NCBI GenBank assembly: GCA_902774275.1
Contig: CACYHN010000005.1
Location: 1-64,000, forward strand
Direction of reading: 5' to 3'
Origin: an uncultured Bacteroidales bacterium
GTDB taxonomy: Bacteria > Bacteroidota > Bacteroidia > Bacteroidales > Bacteroidaceae
DNA length: 64,000 nucleotides
The notes beneath the pieces were generated by a model that saw only the letters and a program-made list of their open reading frames with translations, did not search any database and was not told the DNA's origin. The position numbers and the translations under genes were made by a program. Every line of letters begins with the position of its first letter. The stretch's first letter is position 1. Shown one piece after another: positions 44,796-54,341 of this stretch.

Positions 44796-45599
44796 ATGCT
44801 TTTAGGGCTCAGACATAACCGGAAACTGTTCCCCGCCATAATCATGTTATGGTGGGGGACAGCTTTCAGTTTGTATGCCGCAACCCCGCAGATTATTGAT
44901 GCCAAACCGTTTGATGACGGTTTCGTGATAGCCTCCACTGACGGCATGCTTTACTGGACGGATATTGACTGCGTCCATCTGGACAGCGTGAACCTTAAAA
45001 CAGAGTTAGCCGGCATTGAGGTAACTGATGGCTCAGTGCTTGCCGTAACTCCTGACTGCATGATCCTTAAGGTAGAGCGCAGCGGCAAGAGCAGCCGCCT
45101 GTGCCGCAAGCAGATTACCAATAATGCGGATAAAGTGGTAGGCATAGCCTGTTCAGGCAAAAAGACATTCATCCTTACGGCGTACGGTACAATACTTTCC
45201 ACCGATGACAATTGCAAATCTTTTACGGCTTTGGACTTTAACGGCACATATTTTCTCTACTATGACCATACCCGTTTCAGAGCCATCAGTGCATCGGACA
45301 ACAGCATCTTCATGGCCGGAATACATGATGACGGCACCCCCGCCGTCTATACATCAACCGCCGGCAATATCTGGAGTGAGCGCACCCTGACCTATACCGA
45401 GAGTGGCCAGACCCTGTCGCTTGAACACCAGCCCCTCTCAATGGCATATGATTCCCGCATGGACCGTTTTGTTTTGGGCTGCACAGACGGTTATCTCTTC
45501 TACTTGCCCGGCTGTTCCCACTGCAACGCCATAGAGAGCAAGACTCACTCAGACATTACGGCGGTTGCGTTTAATTCAGGCTACTGTCTGTTACGTTGA
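44796..45599 (+). CDS. Exported beta-propeller-like protein of unknown function
   Basis: 267 residues starting five bases after the GH3 stop, with a hydrophobic export signal at about 13-29 (FPAIIMLWWGTAFSLYA). Repeats such as FDDGFVIASTDGMLYWTD, VLAVTPDCMILKVERSG, FILTAYGTILSTDDNC and FVLGCTDGYLFYLPG have the rhythm of YCF48/sialidase-like propeller blades. No catalytic motif is seen. Position suggests it is made with the GH3 enzyme or the DUF3810 protein that starts ten bases after its stop. Confidence 0.6.
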   Translation: MLLGLRHNRKLFPAIIMLWWGTAFSLYAATPQIIDAKPFDDGFVIASTDGMLYWTDIDCVHLDSVNLKTELAGIEVTDGSVLAVTPDCMILKVERSGKSSRLCRKQITNNADKVVGIACSGKKTFILTAYGTILSTDDNCKSFTALDFNGTYFLYYDHTRFRAISASDNSIFMAGIHDDGTPAVYTSTAGNIWSERTLTYTESGQTLSLEHQPLSMAYDSRMDRFVLGCTDGYLFYLPGCSHCNAIESKTHSDITAVAFNSGYCLLR

Positions 45600-45608
45600 T
45601 ATGGCACT

Positions 45609-46640
45609 ATGAAAAAAACCACATGGATAGGATTGATTCTGCTGCTGTTCGTAGCGGTATGCCGGATGTTTACTCCGGTTGCGGAGTTCTATGCAGAATA
45701 TTGCTATCCGGTAATATCGGTCTGTCTCTCATGGCCAACCTCTATATTGCCGTTTTCACTTGAGGAGATAACGGTGCTGGTATTTGTGTTCCTGTTTATC
45801 GGCATAATTATTGTATCCGTAAAACGCAGACTGGGGTTTGTAAATTGGCTAAAAAGAACTGCCAGGCTGATAATGTGGCTTGTGGCTTGGTTTTATATGG
45901 GGTGGGGCAACAACTATTTCCGCGAGCCGCTTTATGAGAGAGCCGGGGTGGAGCGCCACCCTTTTGAGAAAGATGAATTCAACAGATTCCTGTCCAGTTA
46001 TACGGCAGAGCTGAACCGTACTGCCGGAGCCGTTGTCAATATAGAAAAAGCTGAACTTGAAAAGGATATCAATGAATTCTACTGCCATCAGCCGGCTGAA
46101 CTGGGATATACCAGGCTGCACAGGTGGCAGCGTACCAAACGTCCTTTGCTGAACTGGCTATATTCATCGGTATCGGTTCTGGGTTATATGGGGCCGTTTT
46201 TCTGTGAGTCACAGCTGAATCTGGACCTTCTCGAAACTGAGTACGTATCTACACTTGCGCATGAGAAAGCTCATCTGGCAGGAGTGACCAGTGAGGCGGA
46301 GGCTAACTACTGGTCATACGTCTATTGTCGACAGTCAAGTGATGACGGCGTGCGCTACAGCGGATACCTGCATCTGCTTCCGTACGTTATGATAAATGCC
46401 AGAGCCCTCTACAGTGAAGATGAATATAAGGAATGGTTGGGCCAGGTGAATCAGGTTGCCATAGATGACTTTAGGAAATCCCGTGAATACTGGCAGCAGA
46501 AACGTGTAAAGATACTTGATGATATACAGTTATGGATGATGGACTCCTATCTCAAGTCAAACAATGTCAGTGAGGGGGCCGATGATTATATAGGAGTAGT
46601 GGGTATGGTTATAACCATGGATTCCCGACTGGACAAATAA
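45609..46640 (+). CDS. DUF3810-type membrane protein with HExxH motif
   Basis: 343 residues. Three hydrophobic segments at about 5-23, 52-71 and 84-98 place the rest outside the membrane. [24 protein letters not shown] holds HEKAH (218-222), a zinc-peptidase HExxH, with a candidate third ligand Glu230 or Glu231. This matches the DUF3810 family of Bacteroidetes, presumed membrane metallopeptidases without known substrate. Followed twelve bases on by rnhB. Confidence 0.8.
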   Translation: MKKTTWIGLILLLFVAVCRMFTPVAEFYAEYCYPVISVCLSWPTSILPFSLEEITVLVFVFLFIGIIIVSVKRRLGFVNWLKRTARLIMWLVAWFYMGWGNNYFREPLYERAGVERHPFEKDEFNRFLSSYTAELNRTAGAVVNIEKAELEKDINEFYCHQPAELGYTRLHRWQRTKRPLLNWLYSSVSVLGYMGPFFCESQLNLDLLETEYVSTLAHEKAHLAGVTSEAEANYWSYVYCRQSSDDGVRYSGYLHLLPYVMINARALYSEDEYKEWLGQVNQVAIDDFRKSREYWQQKRVKILDDIQLWMMDSYLKSNNVSEGADDYIGVVGMVITMDSRLDK

Positions 46641-46651
46641 ACAGAAAGCTT

Positions 46652-47269
46652 ATGAACCATAATCCGTTGTTGCCGTTTTTGGTTGAGGGCCGTATTGAGG
46701 CCGGGTGTGATGAAGCCGGGCGTGGGTGTCTGGCCGGACCTGTCTATGCGGCAGCGGTGATATTGCCGCCTGATTTCAGCAATGAACTGCTCAATGACTC
46801 CAAGCAACTGACTGAAAAGCAGCGCTATGCCTTGCGTCCCGTAATTGAGAGGGAGGCTCTGGCTTGGGCTGTGGGCGTGGTCGATAATCAGGAGATTGAC
46901 AAGATAAATATTCTCAAGGCTTCATTTACGGCAATGCATCGGGCCATAGATCAGCTTAAGGTACGCCCGGAGCATCTGCTTATAGACGGTAACCGTTTTA
47001 TTCCATATCCCGGCATAGCACATACCACAATCGTCAAGGGTGACGGTAAGATGATGTCCATTGCGGCTGCATCGGTCCTAGCCAAGACTTATCGTGATGA
47101 TTTCATGAATAAGATAGCACAGGAATATCCTCAGTATGATTGGTTGGAAAACAAAGGTTATCCCACTAAAAAACATAGGGACGCCATTAAGAAATACGGG
47201 ACCACACCTTATCACAGGATGTCTTTCAACCTGCTTGGTGACGGACAGCTTTCTCTTGATTTTACTTAG
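46652..47269 (+). CDS. rnhB: Ribonuclease HII
   Basis: 205 residues. [21 protein letters not shown] has the catalytic DEAGRG, followed by [43 protein letters not shown] and HRMSF near the end; the acidic active site is complete. It removes RNA from RNA-DNA hybrids and single ribonucleotides from DNA in the cytoplasm. Same strand as the DUF3810 gene and probably co-transcribed; the next gene starts 59 bases on with its own TACCTTCG-type box. Confidence 0.94.
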   Translation: MNHNPLLPFLVEGRIEAGCDEAGRGCLAGPVYAAAVILPPDFSNELLNDSKQLTEKQRYALRPVIEREALAWAVGVVDNQEIDKINILKASFTAMHRAIDQLKVRPEHLLIDGNRFIPYPGIAHTTIVKGDGKMMSIAAASVLAKTYRDDFMNKIAQEYPQYDWLENKGYPTKKHRDAIKKYGTTPYHRMSFNLLGDGQLSLDFT

Positions 47270-47328
47270 CGTAAACGGTCACGGATGTACAGATTTTTTG
47301 TACCTTCGCGCTGTCAAATGATATTTTC

Positions 47329-48426
47329 ATGATAAAAAGGTTCGTATCTTTTCTGTTGCTTGCCATTTTTGTGATAAATCCGGCAAGATCATTCAATTAT
47401 AACCTGACCTCATCTTCTCTTGATTTCAATCTTGAACTTAATCCGTTTTTCTTAAACGACTCCAATAGTGATTTCAGCCTTTCCGGTGTTTCTGAGACTG
47501 AATCAAAGAAGCCTGGTCTGAACAAGAGCGCGGCCATAGTGCTTGGTACGGAAGCTGTACTTATAACAGGCATTATGTCATCACTCTATGTATCATGGTA
47601 TTCAGGTTCAGAGACAGGCGGATTCCATTTTTACAATGACAATGATGAGTGGCTGCAGATGGATAAGTTTGGTCATGCCAACTCCTGTTACAATTTGGCT
47701 AATGTAGGCTACGAGGCATTGTCTATGGCCGGCATGGATGAAAAGCGCTCTATCCTGTATGGTGGTCCTCTGGGCTTGTCAGTCCTGGTGCTGGTTGAGA
47801 TATTTGACGGATTGTCAAATGATTGGGGTTTCTCTTGGGGGGATATGACTGCCAATCTGCTTGGTACAGGTCTGTTTATGGGACAGCAGGCCCTTTGGCA
47901 TGAACAGCGTATAGCTCTAAAATATTCATATCATAATTCAGGATGCTCTAAGTATGATGTAAAGAACCCTGTTACAATGGAGAGGGATTACATAATGGGG
48001 AAGGACTGGCTTGACCGGATTTATGAGGATTACAGCGGTATTACCGTCTGGCTGGCCTGTGATGTGAAATCTCTTTTCATGAAAAAGACAAGCCGTTATC
48101 CCTCCTGGCTGGGTTGGGCCATAGGATATGGTGCTGAGGGAATGACAGGAGAATACAACAACTACGCTCCTGCAGGCAATGTGGGTGAAGACGGTAACTG
48201 GGGACGCGGATGGGAGGATACGCCCGGACACTTGACATATATGCCAAATGATGCCCGTCAGCGCAGATTGTTTTTTGCTCCTGATATAGACATCTCACGC
48301 ATCCCCTGCAAGAACAAGACCCTGAAGCATATCCTGAGAGTGCTTAGTGCAATAAAGATTCCCACACCTACACTTGAGTACCGTCCGGGTGAGGACCGCC
48401 TGGCTTGGCACTGGTTCTATTTCTGA
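47329..48426 (+). CDS. DUF2279-type exported protein
   Basis: 365 residues with a signal peptide (MIKRFVSFLLLAIFVINPARS). FHFYNDNDEWLQMDKFGHANSCYNLAN holds the DUF2279 signature (WLQMDKxGH), followed by GGPLGLSVLVLVEIFDGLSNDWGFSWGDMTANLLG, a likely membrane pair. The family is widespread in Bacteroidetes and uncharacterised; conserved Lys, His and Asp suggest an enzyme or a membrane protein like VanZ. TACCTTCG at about 47302-47309 may be its -7 box. Confidence 0.75.
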   Translation: MIKRFVSFLLLAIFVINPARSFNYNLTSSSLDFNLELNPFFLNDSNSDFSLSGVSETESKKPGLNKSAAIVLGTEAVLITGIMSSLYVSWYSGSETGGFHFYNDNDEWLQMDKFGHANSCYNLANVGYEALSMAGMDEKRSILYGGPLGLSVLVLVEIFDGLSNDWGFSWGDMTANLLGTGLFMGQQALWHEQRIALKYSYHNSGCSKYDVKNPVTMERDYIMGKDWLDRIYEDYSGITVWLACDVKSLFMKKTSRYPSWLGWAIGYGAEGMTGEYNNYAPAGNVGEDGNWGRGWEDTPGHLTYMPNDARQRRLFFAPDIDISRIPCKNKTLKHILRVLSAIKIPTPTLEYRPGEDRLAWHWFYF

Positions 48427-48432
48427 ACGCGT

Positions 48433-49227
48433 TCAGACAGATTCCTTGTCTATACGGAACAGACCGCTTTCCGTATCGAATGTTATCCCTTTTCGAACAA
48501 AGAAGTCCTGCAGTGTGCCCTTATCGGCAAGTTCTTTGGGCGTTCCTATGAATACGCCTTTGCTTTGGTCCATGAGCCATATGGTATCGGCTATCTGGAG
48601 TGCCATGTCAAGGTCATGGGTTGAGAGGAATATGGTCTTTCCGGTGGTTCGTGACAGGCGGTGGAGCAGTTGCATCAGCTCTACCTTACTGGGAAAATCC
48701 AGGAATGCCGTAGGCTCATCAAGGAATATTACCGGAGTCTCCTGGGCAAGAGCCTTGGCTATCATCACTTTCTGACGCTCACCGTCACTCAGGGTCTGGA
48801 CCATGCGGTCTTTAAGAGCGGTTATACCCACCATCTCAATAGCTTCTGAAACGGTCTGGCGGTCATGTTCTTGCAGCGTGCCCCAGAATCCGGTGTATGG
48901 ACTGCGGCCTAAGCCTACCAGGTCTTCAACGGTCATATTCCTGAGGTCAGTCTTCTCAGTGAGCACCACGCCTATTACCTTGGCCAGCTCCTTGTCTGAA
49001 TAGTCATGCAGATTGCGTCCCATTATGATGATGTCACCGCTTACAGGTGGCAGAAATGCTGACAGTGTACGGAGCAAGGTTGATTTGCCTGCACCGTTTG
49101 GGCCGAGCAGGCAGGTCAGTTCTCCGCCGTAAATTGTGGCGTTGATGTCATGGGCAACCACGGTCACATTGTTCTTGCCGCGGTATCCCGTGCTGAGAGA
49201 CCTTATCTGTATAGTAGGCTGAGCCAT
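48433..49227 (-). CDS. FecE/BtuD-type ABC transporter ATP-binding protein (orphan)
   Basis: 264 residues. Walker A GPNGAGKST, signature LSDGERQKV, Walker B PVIFLDEPTAFLD and H-loop LSTHDLD are intact. ELAKVIGVVLTEKTDLRNMTVEDLVGLGRSPYTGFWG is typical of iron-siderophore, heme and vitamin B12 importers. The signature has Asp in place of the usual Gly (LSDGE), as seen in this subgroup. No permease or binding protein lies next to it within the window, so its partners must be elsewhere. Convergent with the DUF2279 gene. Confidence 0.85.
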   Translation of the reverse strand: MAQPTIQIRSLSTGYRGKNNVTVVAHDINATIYGGELTCLLGPNGAGKSTLLRTLSAFLPPVSGDIIIMGRNLHDYSDKELAKVIGVVLTEKTDLRNMTVEDLVGLGRSPYTGFWGTLQEHDRQTVSEAIEMVGITALKDRMVQTLSDGERQKVMIAKALAQETPVIFLDEPTAFLDFPSKVELMQLLHRLSRTTGKTIFLSTHDLDMALQIADTIWLMDQSKGVFIGTPKELADKGTLQDFFVRKGITFDTESGLFRIDKESV

Positions 49228-49308
49228 AAATAATCAGGTATGCAAAAATACTATATTATTATCAAGAATGGCTCAGTACACAAGAGATCTGTCACCAATT
49301 GTACTGTT

Positions 49309-50646
49309 TTACTCCAAAGTCTCTCTCTTAAGGCTTTCGATGTACTTGTCTATGCGGCGCAGTTCATCAGGAATACGGATGTTCTGCGGGCAATCTCTCT
49401 CGCAACGGCGGCAGGCAATGCAATGGTCTGCCTGGCGGACAGTAGGTATGGCCTCGTTATAGGACAGCAGATACTTGCGGCGGGCGCGTGCATAGTGTTC
49501 CTGCTCCTTGCTCTTTACGTATGTGCCGGCGGTGATGTTGTCATTGTAGAACTTGAATATGCCGGGTATGTTGATGCCGTAAGGGCAGGGCATGCAGTAG
49601 TTGCAGGCGGTACACTTTACCAGCGGATAATCCTCCATCATAGTGGCAATGTCAAGCAGCATCTTTTTCTCCTCCTCATCAAGCGGTTGGAAATCAAGGA
49701 ATGACTCCAGGTTATCCTGCAGGTGCTCCATGTATGTCATGCCGCTCAGGGCGCACATCACACGTGGGAAACTGCCCACATAACGAAAGGCCCACGATGC
49801 TATTGAGCGCTCCGGTTCACGCTCCTTGAGTTTATCGGCAAGCTGTGCCGGTACGTCCGATAGCGCTCCACCACGTAGAGGTTCCATAATCACGATTGGA
49901 ATCTCACGCTTGTCAAGCTCGGCATAGAGATAATCGGCACGGGTATTGCGGCCGTTGGGGTGTTCCCAATCCACGTAGTTCATCTGGATCTGGACAAAGT
50001 CCCAGTGGTACTGGTCATGTAAGGCAATTATCTGGTCAAAGCCTTCCTTGTTACCGTGGAATGAGAATCCCAGATTGCGGATATGGCCTGCCTCACGTTC
50101 CTTTAGAAGGAAATCCATTGCTCCGGTATCCTTGAATCGGGTATTGAAGTCATTCAGGGTGCCTATTCCGTGCAGCAAGTAATAATCCAGATAATCAGTC
50201 TTGAATATCTCAAGTGATTTACGGTACATGGCAACGCAGCCCTCATATGACGTAGCGTTGAAGACCGACATTTTGGTAGCAATCTTCCAACTCTCACGCG
50301 GATGGCGGTTAAGGGCCTCTGCTGTGGCGCGCTCGCTGTCACCTCCCAGATATACGGGTGATGTGTCAAAGTAGTTCACTCCATGCTCCATTGCAAAATC
50401 AACCAGACGGTTAACCTCCTCCTGGTCAATCACGTTACGGCCCTGTTCATTACGTTTCTGTGGCCAGCGCATACAACCGTACCCTAGCACGCCTATGCCG
50501 GGATAGTTCTGCAGCATCTCTCCGTGCAGGTCCTTGTTTGATGTGCCGGCCTTACCGGCATTCTTTGCGGCCTTGGGAGTGCAGGAATCAAGAGCCAATG
50601 CGGCTGCACCTGCGCCCATATATTTTATAAAATCTCTTCTGTCCAT
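49309..50646 (-). CDS. Aldo/keto reductase with twin-arginine signal and C-terminal 4Fe-4S domain
   Basis: 445 residues. MDRRDFIKYMGAGAAALALDSC has a twin-arginine motif and a lipobox-like Cys, so export in folded form is likely. The aldo/keto reductase barrel shows VLGYGCMRWPQ, FDTSPVY (Asp and Tyr), and SFHGNKEGF. The C-terminus carries two cysteine clusters, CTACNYCMPCPYGINIPG and CIACRRCERDCPQNIRIP. It follows a polyferredoxin gene by six bases on the same strand, and the pair may form an envelope electron-transfer chain. The substrate is unknown. Confidence 0.87.
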   Translation of the reverse strand: MDRRDFIKYMGAGAAALALDSCTPKAAKNAGKAGTSNKDLHGEMLQNYPGIGVLGYGCMRWPQKRNEQGRNVIDQEEVNRLVDFAMEHGVNYFDTSPVYLGGDSERATAEALNRHPRESWKIATKMSVFNATSYEGCVAMYRKSLEIFKTDYLDYYLLHGIGTLNDFNTRFKDTGAMDFLLKEREAGHIRNLGFSFHGNKEGFDQIIALHDQYHWDFVQIQMNYVDWEHPNGRNTRADYLYAELDKREIPIVIMEPLRGGALSDVPAQLADKLKEREPERSIASWAFRYVGSFPRVMCALSGMTYMEHLQDNLESFLDFQPLDEEEKKMLLDIATMMEDYPLVKCTACNYCMPCPYGINIPGIFKFYNDNITAGTYVKSKEQEHYARARRKYLLSYNEAIPTVRQADHCIACRRCERDCPQNIRIPDELRRIDKYIESLKRETLE

Positions 50647-50652
50647 TGTATA

Positions 50653-52068
50653 TCAGGCATTGTGGTGAATAGAAAGTCCGTTTACGGTGATGGCGCTGAT
50701 GGGGCGTGACGGGCAGAGGTTCTCACATGCTCCGCAGCCTATGCAGCGGTCTTCAACAACGGTTGGAATCTGATTGCGGGAGCCCTGCTGGCGCACCATA
50801 CGGATTGCTCCCGACGGGCAGTGATAAGCACAGTTACCGCAGCTGTCCTTTCCTGTGGCAGGCAGACAAAGGTCAAGGTTGACCTTAGCCACGCCTATGC
50901 GGATGGTCTGTTTCTGCTCCACACTCACGGGCTTGATGGCTCCGGCGGGGCAGACCTGACTGCAGGCGGTACACTCCGGACGGCAGTAACCGTTCTCATA
51001 ACTCATGTAAGGCTGCAGCAAATGCTCCAGGTCCGATGATGGACGCAACACACCGTTCTTGCAAGCGCTGACACAAAGCTGACAGGCGGTACAGTGGTCA
51101 TAGAAGTTCTTGACGCTTCCGGCACCGAACGGCACCAATCTTTCAGAGCGCTCAGGTGATTTCTTGGCAATTACCTCGGCAAATCCTCCGTGCATGTGGT
51201 CCTGCGCATGGGCTGCTGCACTTGCTGCCACTACGGCGCCGGTTACCAGGAATGCGCGTCGGCCCTGGTCAATATTATCAGTCTCCTCATTCTTGGATGA
51301 ACACTTGCATGGAGCAACGTATTTGAAGTTAATGGCATTGTCCTGACATGTCTCTATACAGTCAAAACAATCCACACATCGGCTGTAATCAATCTTATGG
51401 TTTTTGGTGTCTATGCAGCCAGCCTTGCATGAACGGCCGCACTTGCCGCAGTTTATGCATTTGCTCTCGTCTATGACGGGACGCAGCAGTGAGAACCGGC
51501 TGAACAGACTGAGTGTTGTACCCACGGGGCAGATTGTGTTGCAGTACTCGCGGCCCCACATCCAGGCACAAACTATGATTATGATAAGTGTCAGCAGGCC
51601 TGTTATAAGCAGCGGCAGGGTAACTGATCCGTTGCTTGCAGCAACAATTGAGCGTACTATGCGTCCGTATGCACTGTAAGGGGCAATCAGGGCTATCAGC
51701 ATCTGGCCGCTTACCACAATTGAAACGATAGAGAGCACCAGCACACCGTAGCGTACCGGTTTATGCTCATTCAGGAATTTGAACTTGTGGGTTTTCTTCT
51801 TCTTGAACAGTTTCTCGCCCTTGCGGCGTATCCAGATAATAAGGTCCTGGAAAACTCCAAGCGGGCAGATGACAGAACAATAGATGCGCCCCACCAGCAA
51901 TGTGAGCAGCACTACGCCAATTACAACGGCAAGGTTCATGGCAAGCAGCGAGGGCAGGAACTGCAATTTTGCCATCCATCCCCACCAGTTATGTCCTATT
52001 CCGATAAACAGCAACGTGATTCCAATCACGAACAGCGTTGCAAGAAAAATTCTTGTTTTGCGTAACAT
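50653..52068 (-). CDS. Membrane polyferredoxin, NapH/YccM-like
   Basis: 471 residues. Four membrane segments lie in the first ~200 residues, with CSVICPLG and CNTICPVG of the NapH type on the loops. Then come clustered 4Fe-4S motifs: CINCGKCGRSC, CVDCFDCIETC, CTACQLCVSAC, CTACSQVCPAG, CGNCAYHC and CIGCGACENLC. A twin-arginine-like hydrophobic patch (RRAFLVTGAVVAASAAAHA) sits in the middle. It should pass electrons across the membrane. The aldo/keto reductase gene six bases downstream is a probable partner. Confidence 0.85.
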   Translation of the reverse strand: MLRKTRIFLATLFVIGITLLFIGIGHNWWGWMAKLQFLPSLLAMNLAVVIGVVLLTLLVGRIYCSVICPLGVFQDLIIWIRRKGEKLFKKKKTHKFKFLNEHKPVRYGVLVLSIVSIVVSGQMLIALIAPYSAYGRIVRSIVAASNGSVTLPLLITGLLTLIIIIVCAWMWGREYCNTICPVGTTLSLFSRFSLLRPVIDESKCINCGKCGRSCKAGCIDTKNHKIDYSRCVDCFDCIETCQDNAINFKYVAPCKCSSKNEETDNIDQGRRAFLVTGAVVAASAAAHAQDHMHGGFAEVIAKKSPERSERLVPFGAGSVKNFYDHCTACQLCVSACKNGVLRPSSDLEHLLQPYMSYENGYCRPECTACSQVCPAGAIKPVSVEQKQTIRIGVAKVNLDLCLPATGKDSCGNCAYHCPSGAIRMVRQQGSRNQIPTVVEDRCIGCGACENLCPSRPISAITVNGLSIHHNA

Positions 52069-52180
52069 ATTTGGTTTGTTGGATTATTCGTAAATCCGGT
52101 TTTAATGTCCTTTACTAGTCAAAGATAGCAAAAAGTTTAATATGTATTGCCCCATAAGAAATAATCCTGTTGCGTACTTT

Positions 52181-52214
52181 GCAACCGGGTTGCAAGAGTG
52201 GGGGTGTACCTTTG
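52181..52214 (+). promoter_or_regulatory. Palindrome and -7 box upstream of the metal ATPase
   Basis: GCAACCGGGTTGC (52181-52193), a 13-base palindrome around one G, stands 13 bases before TACCTTTG (52207-52214). It overlaps the expected -33 position, where a metal-sensing repressor or MerR-type activator would bind. The ATG is 26 bases after the -7 box. Confidence 0.5.
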
Positions 52215-52240
52215 CAGCGGAAATCAAAAAAGTACGCTAT

Positions 52241-54202
52241 ATGATACACGAACATCACCATCATCACGAGAATGAATGCTGCGAGCATGAACATCATCAT
52301 GAGCACAATCACGAGCATGAGCACCACCATCATCACGAAGAGGAAGAGGAGGGCCACGGCCGTATTATCAAAATCATTCTGGCTACAGTATTGCTGATTG
52401 CTGCTGCAATCATTGAGCACAAGACCAATTGGGCTGATTGGCAGTATCTGCTGCTGTTTCTGGTGCCTTATCTTATTGTAGGCTGGGAGACTCTTAAGGA
52501 GGCTGCCGAGGGACTTCTGGAAGGTGAAGCGCTGAGTGAGGACTTCCTTATGAGCATAGCCACCATCGGCGCTCTGGCAATCGGATTCATGCCCGGTGCC
52601 GAGACGCAGTTCCCTGAGGCTGTATTCGTAATGCTGTTCTTCCAGATAGGCGAGATGTTTGAGGAGGTAGCCGAGGGCCGAAGCCGCAAATCTATCTCAC
52701 ACCTTATGGATATACGTCCCGATACCGCCAACGTGGAGCGTGAAGGAGAGATATTCAAGGTGGCTCCCGATATGGTAAGGGTGGGTGAGATAATCGTGAT
52801 TCGCCCGGGTGAAAAGGTTCCCATGGACGGAGTAGTGATTGAGGGTACATCAAGCCTTGATACTATGGCTCTAACGGGTGAGAGCGTGCCGCGTGGTGTA
52901 CAGAAAGGTGATGAGATACTCTCCGGTTGCGTAAACCTGAACGGACTGCTCAAGGTACGCACTACAAAAGCGTTTGCTGAATCCACCGTATCAAAGATCC
53001 TTGACCTGGTGGAGAATGCCGCCAGCAGCAAGAGCCGCAGCGAGAGTTTCATTACGAAGTTTGCCCGTGTATATACTCCGATAGTTGTGGGCTTAGCAGT
53101 ATTGGTTGCTGTAATACCCAGCCTGATAACCGGTGAGTGGGCTACATGGATATACCGCGGACTGCTGTTCCTGGTGGTATCATGCCCGTGCGCTCTGGTG
53201 ATATCGGTCCCGCTCACGTTCTTTGGCGGACTGGGCGGTGCATCACGCAAGGGTATCCTTATCAAGGGCTCCAACCTTATTGACAAACTGGCCGGCGTAA
53301 AGACGGTTGTGTTTGACAAGACCGGAACGCTCACGGAGGGAGTGTTTGAGGTGACTGCCGTACATCCTCAGGAGATTGACAACAATGAACTGCTGCATCT
53401 GGCCGCACATGTGGAGCGTCACTCCACACATCCCATAGCAATGGCGCTGCGTAACGCCTATCCCGATGAGCAGGATGATTGCGTGATAGCCGATGTCCGG
53501 GAGACCGCCGGTCACGGAATCCTGGCTACGGTGAACGGCAGGCGCGTGGCTGTGGGCAACAGCAAACTGATGGAGAAGGTGGGGGCAGAGTGGCGCCCGT
53601 GCCATCATGAAGGAACCATCATCCATGTGGCAATTGACGGCAAGTATGCCGGTCACATTGTGATATCGGACCGTATCAAGGAGGATTCAGCATTAGGTAT
53701 AGCACTACTTAAGGATGCCGGTATAAGCAAAACCGTTATGCTTACCGGTGATCAGGAGCATGTGGCAACAAGCGTGGCCCAAAAGATTGGTGTAAGTGAG
53801 TATCATGCCCAGCTGCTCCCGGCCGATAAAGTGTCGGAAGTTGAGAAACTGCTTGCAGACGGAACGCTTGCCTTTGTAGGTGACGGCATCAACGATGCTC
53901 CCGTACTTACCCGTGCCGACATAGGCATAGCAATGGGAGCTCTCGGCTCTGATGCCGCCATTGAGGCTGCCGATGTGGTGCTGATGGATGACAAACCCTC
54001 CAAGATAGCACTGGCCGTTCAGATAGCCCGGCGTACAATCCGTATAGCCAAAGAGAATATCTGGTTTGCCATAGGAATAAAGGTCCTTGTATTACTGCTG
54101 GCCATCCCCGGCTTAGCCACAATGTGGATGGCTGTCTTTGCCGATGTGGGCGTCACAGTCTTAGCTGTCCTCAACGCCATGCGCGCCCTGCGCATGCAAT
54201 AA
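52241..54202 (+). CDS. P1B-type heavy-metal ATPase with His-rich N-terminus
   Basis: 653 residues from the ATG at 52241. The first ~40 residues are His/Glu-rich (MIHEHHHHHENECCEHEHHH) and replace the usual ferredoxin-like metal domain. Membrane motif SCPCALVIS (CPC type), phosphorylation site DKTGTLTEG, MALTGES and GDGINDAPVL are complete. CPC with this pattern fits ZntA/CadA-type zinc, cadmium or lead export. It stands alone, divergent from the polyferredoxin gene. Confidence 0.92.
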   Translation: MIHEHHHHHENECCEHEHHHEHNHEHEHHHHHEEEEEGHGRIIKIILATVLLIAAAIIEHKTNWADWQYLLLFLVPYLIVGWETLKEAAEGLLEGEALSEDFLMSIATIGALAIGFMPGAETQFPEAVFVMLFFQIGEMFEEVAEGRSRKSISHLMDIRPDTANVEREGEIFKVAPDMVRVGEIIVIRPGEKVPMDGVVIEGTSSLDTMALTGESVPRGVQKGDEILSGCVNLNGLLKVRTTKAFAESTVSKILDLVENAASSKSRSESFITKFARVYTPIVVGLAVLVAVIPSLITGEWATWIYRGLLFLVVSCPCALVISVPLTFFGGLGGASRKGILIKGSNLIDKLAGVKTVVFDKTGTLTEGVFEVTAVHPQEIDNNELLHLAAHVERHSTHPIAMALRNAYPDEQDDCVIADVRETAGHGILATVNGRRVAVGNSKLMEKVGAEWRPCHHEGTIIHVAIDGKYAGHIVISDRIKEDSALGIALLKDAGISKTVMLTGDQEHVATSVAQKIGVSEYHAQLLPADKVSEVEKLLADGTLAFVGDGINDAPVLTRADIGIAMGALGSDAAIEAADVVLMDDKPSKIALAVQIARRTIRIAKENIWFAIGIKVLVLLLAIPGLATMWMAVFADVGVTVLAVLNAMRALRMQ

Positions 54203-54341
54203 TAGATATCAGCGTTTTAGATGATCCGTCACTACGATATTAGCTATCAGTAATGTAGGATTCTCCGAATGAAGTATGTAAAAAAGAATGATATTTCGAT
54301 TAAAAAAATACTTATCTTTGCGGTAATCAAATATCAATCAT

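Noticed and set aside
49228..49308. Riboswitch-like element upstream of the FecE-type ATPase gene
   Set aside because: The 81 bases lie upstream of the start at 49227 but are A+T-rich and show no conserved cobalamin or other riboswitch core.
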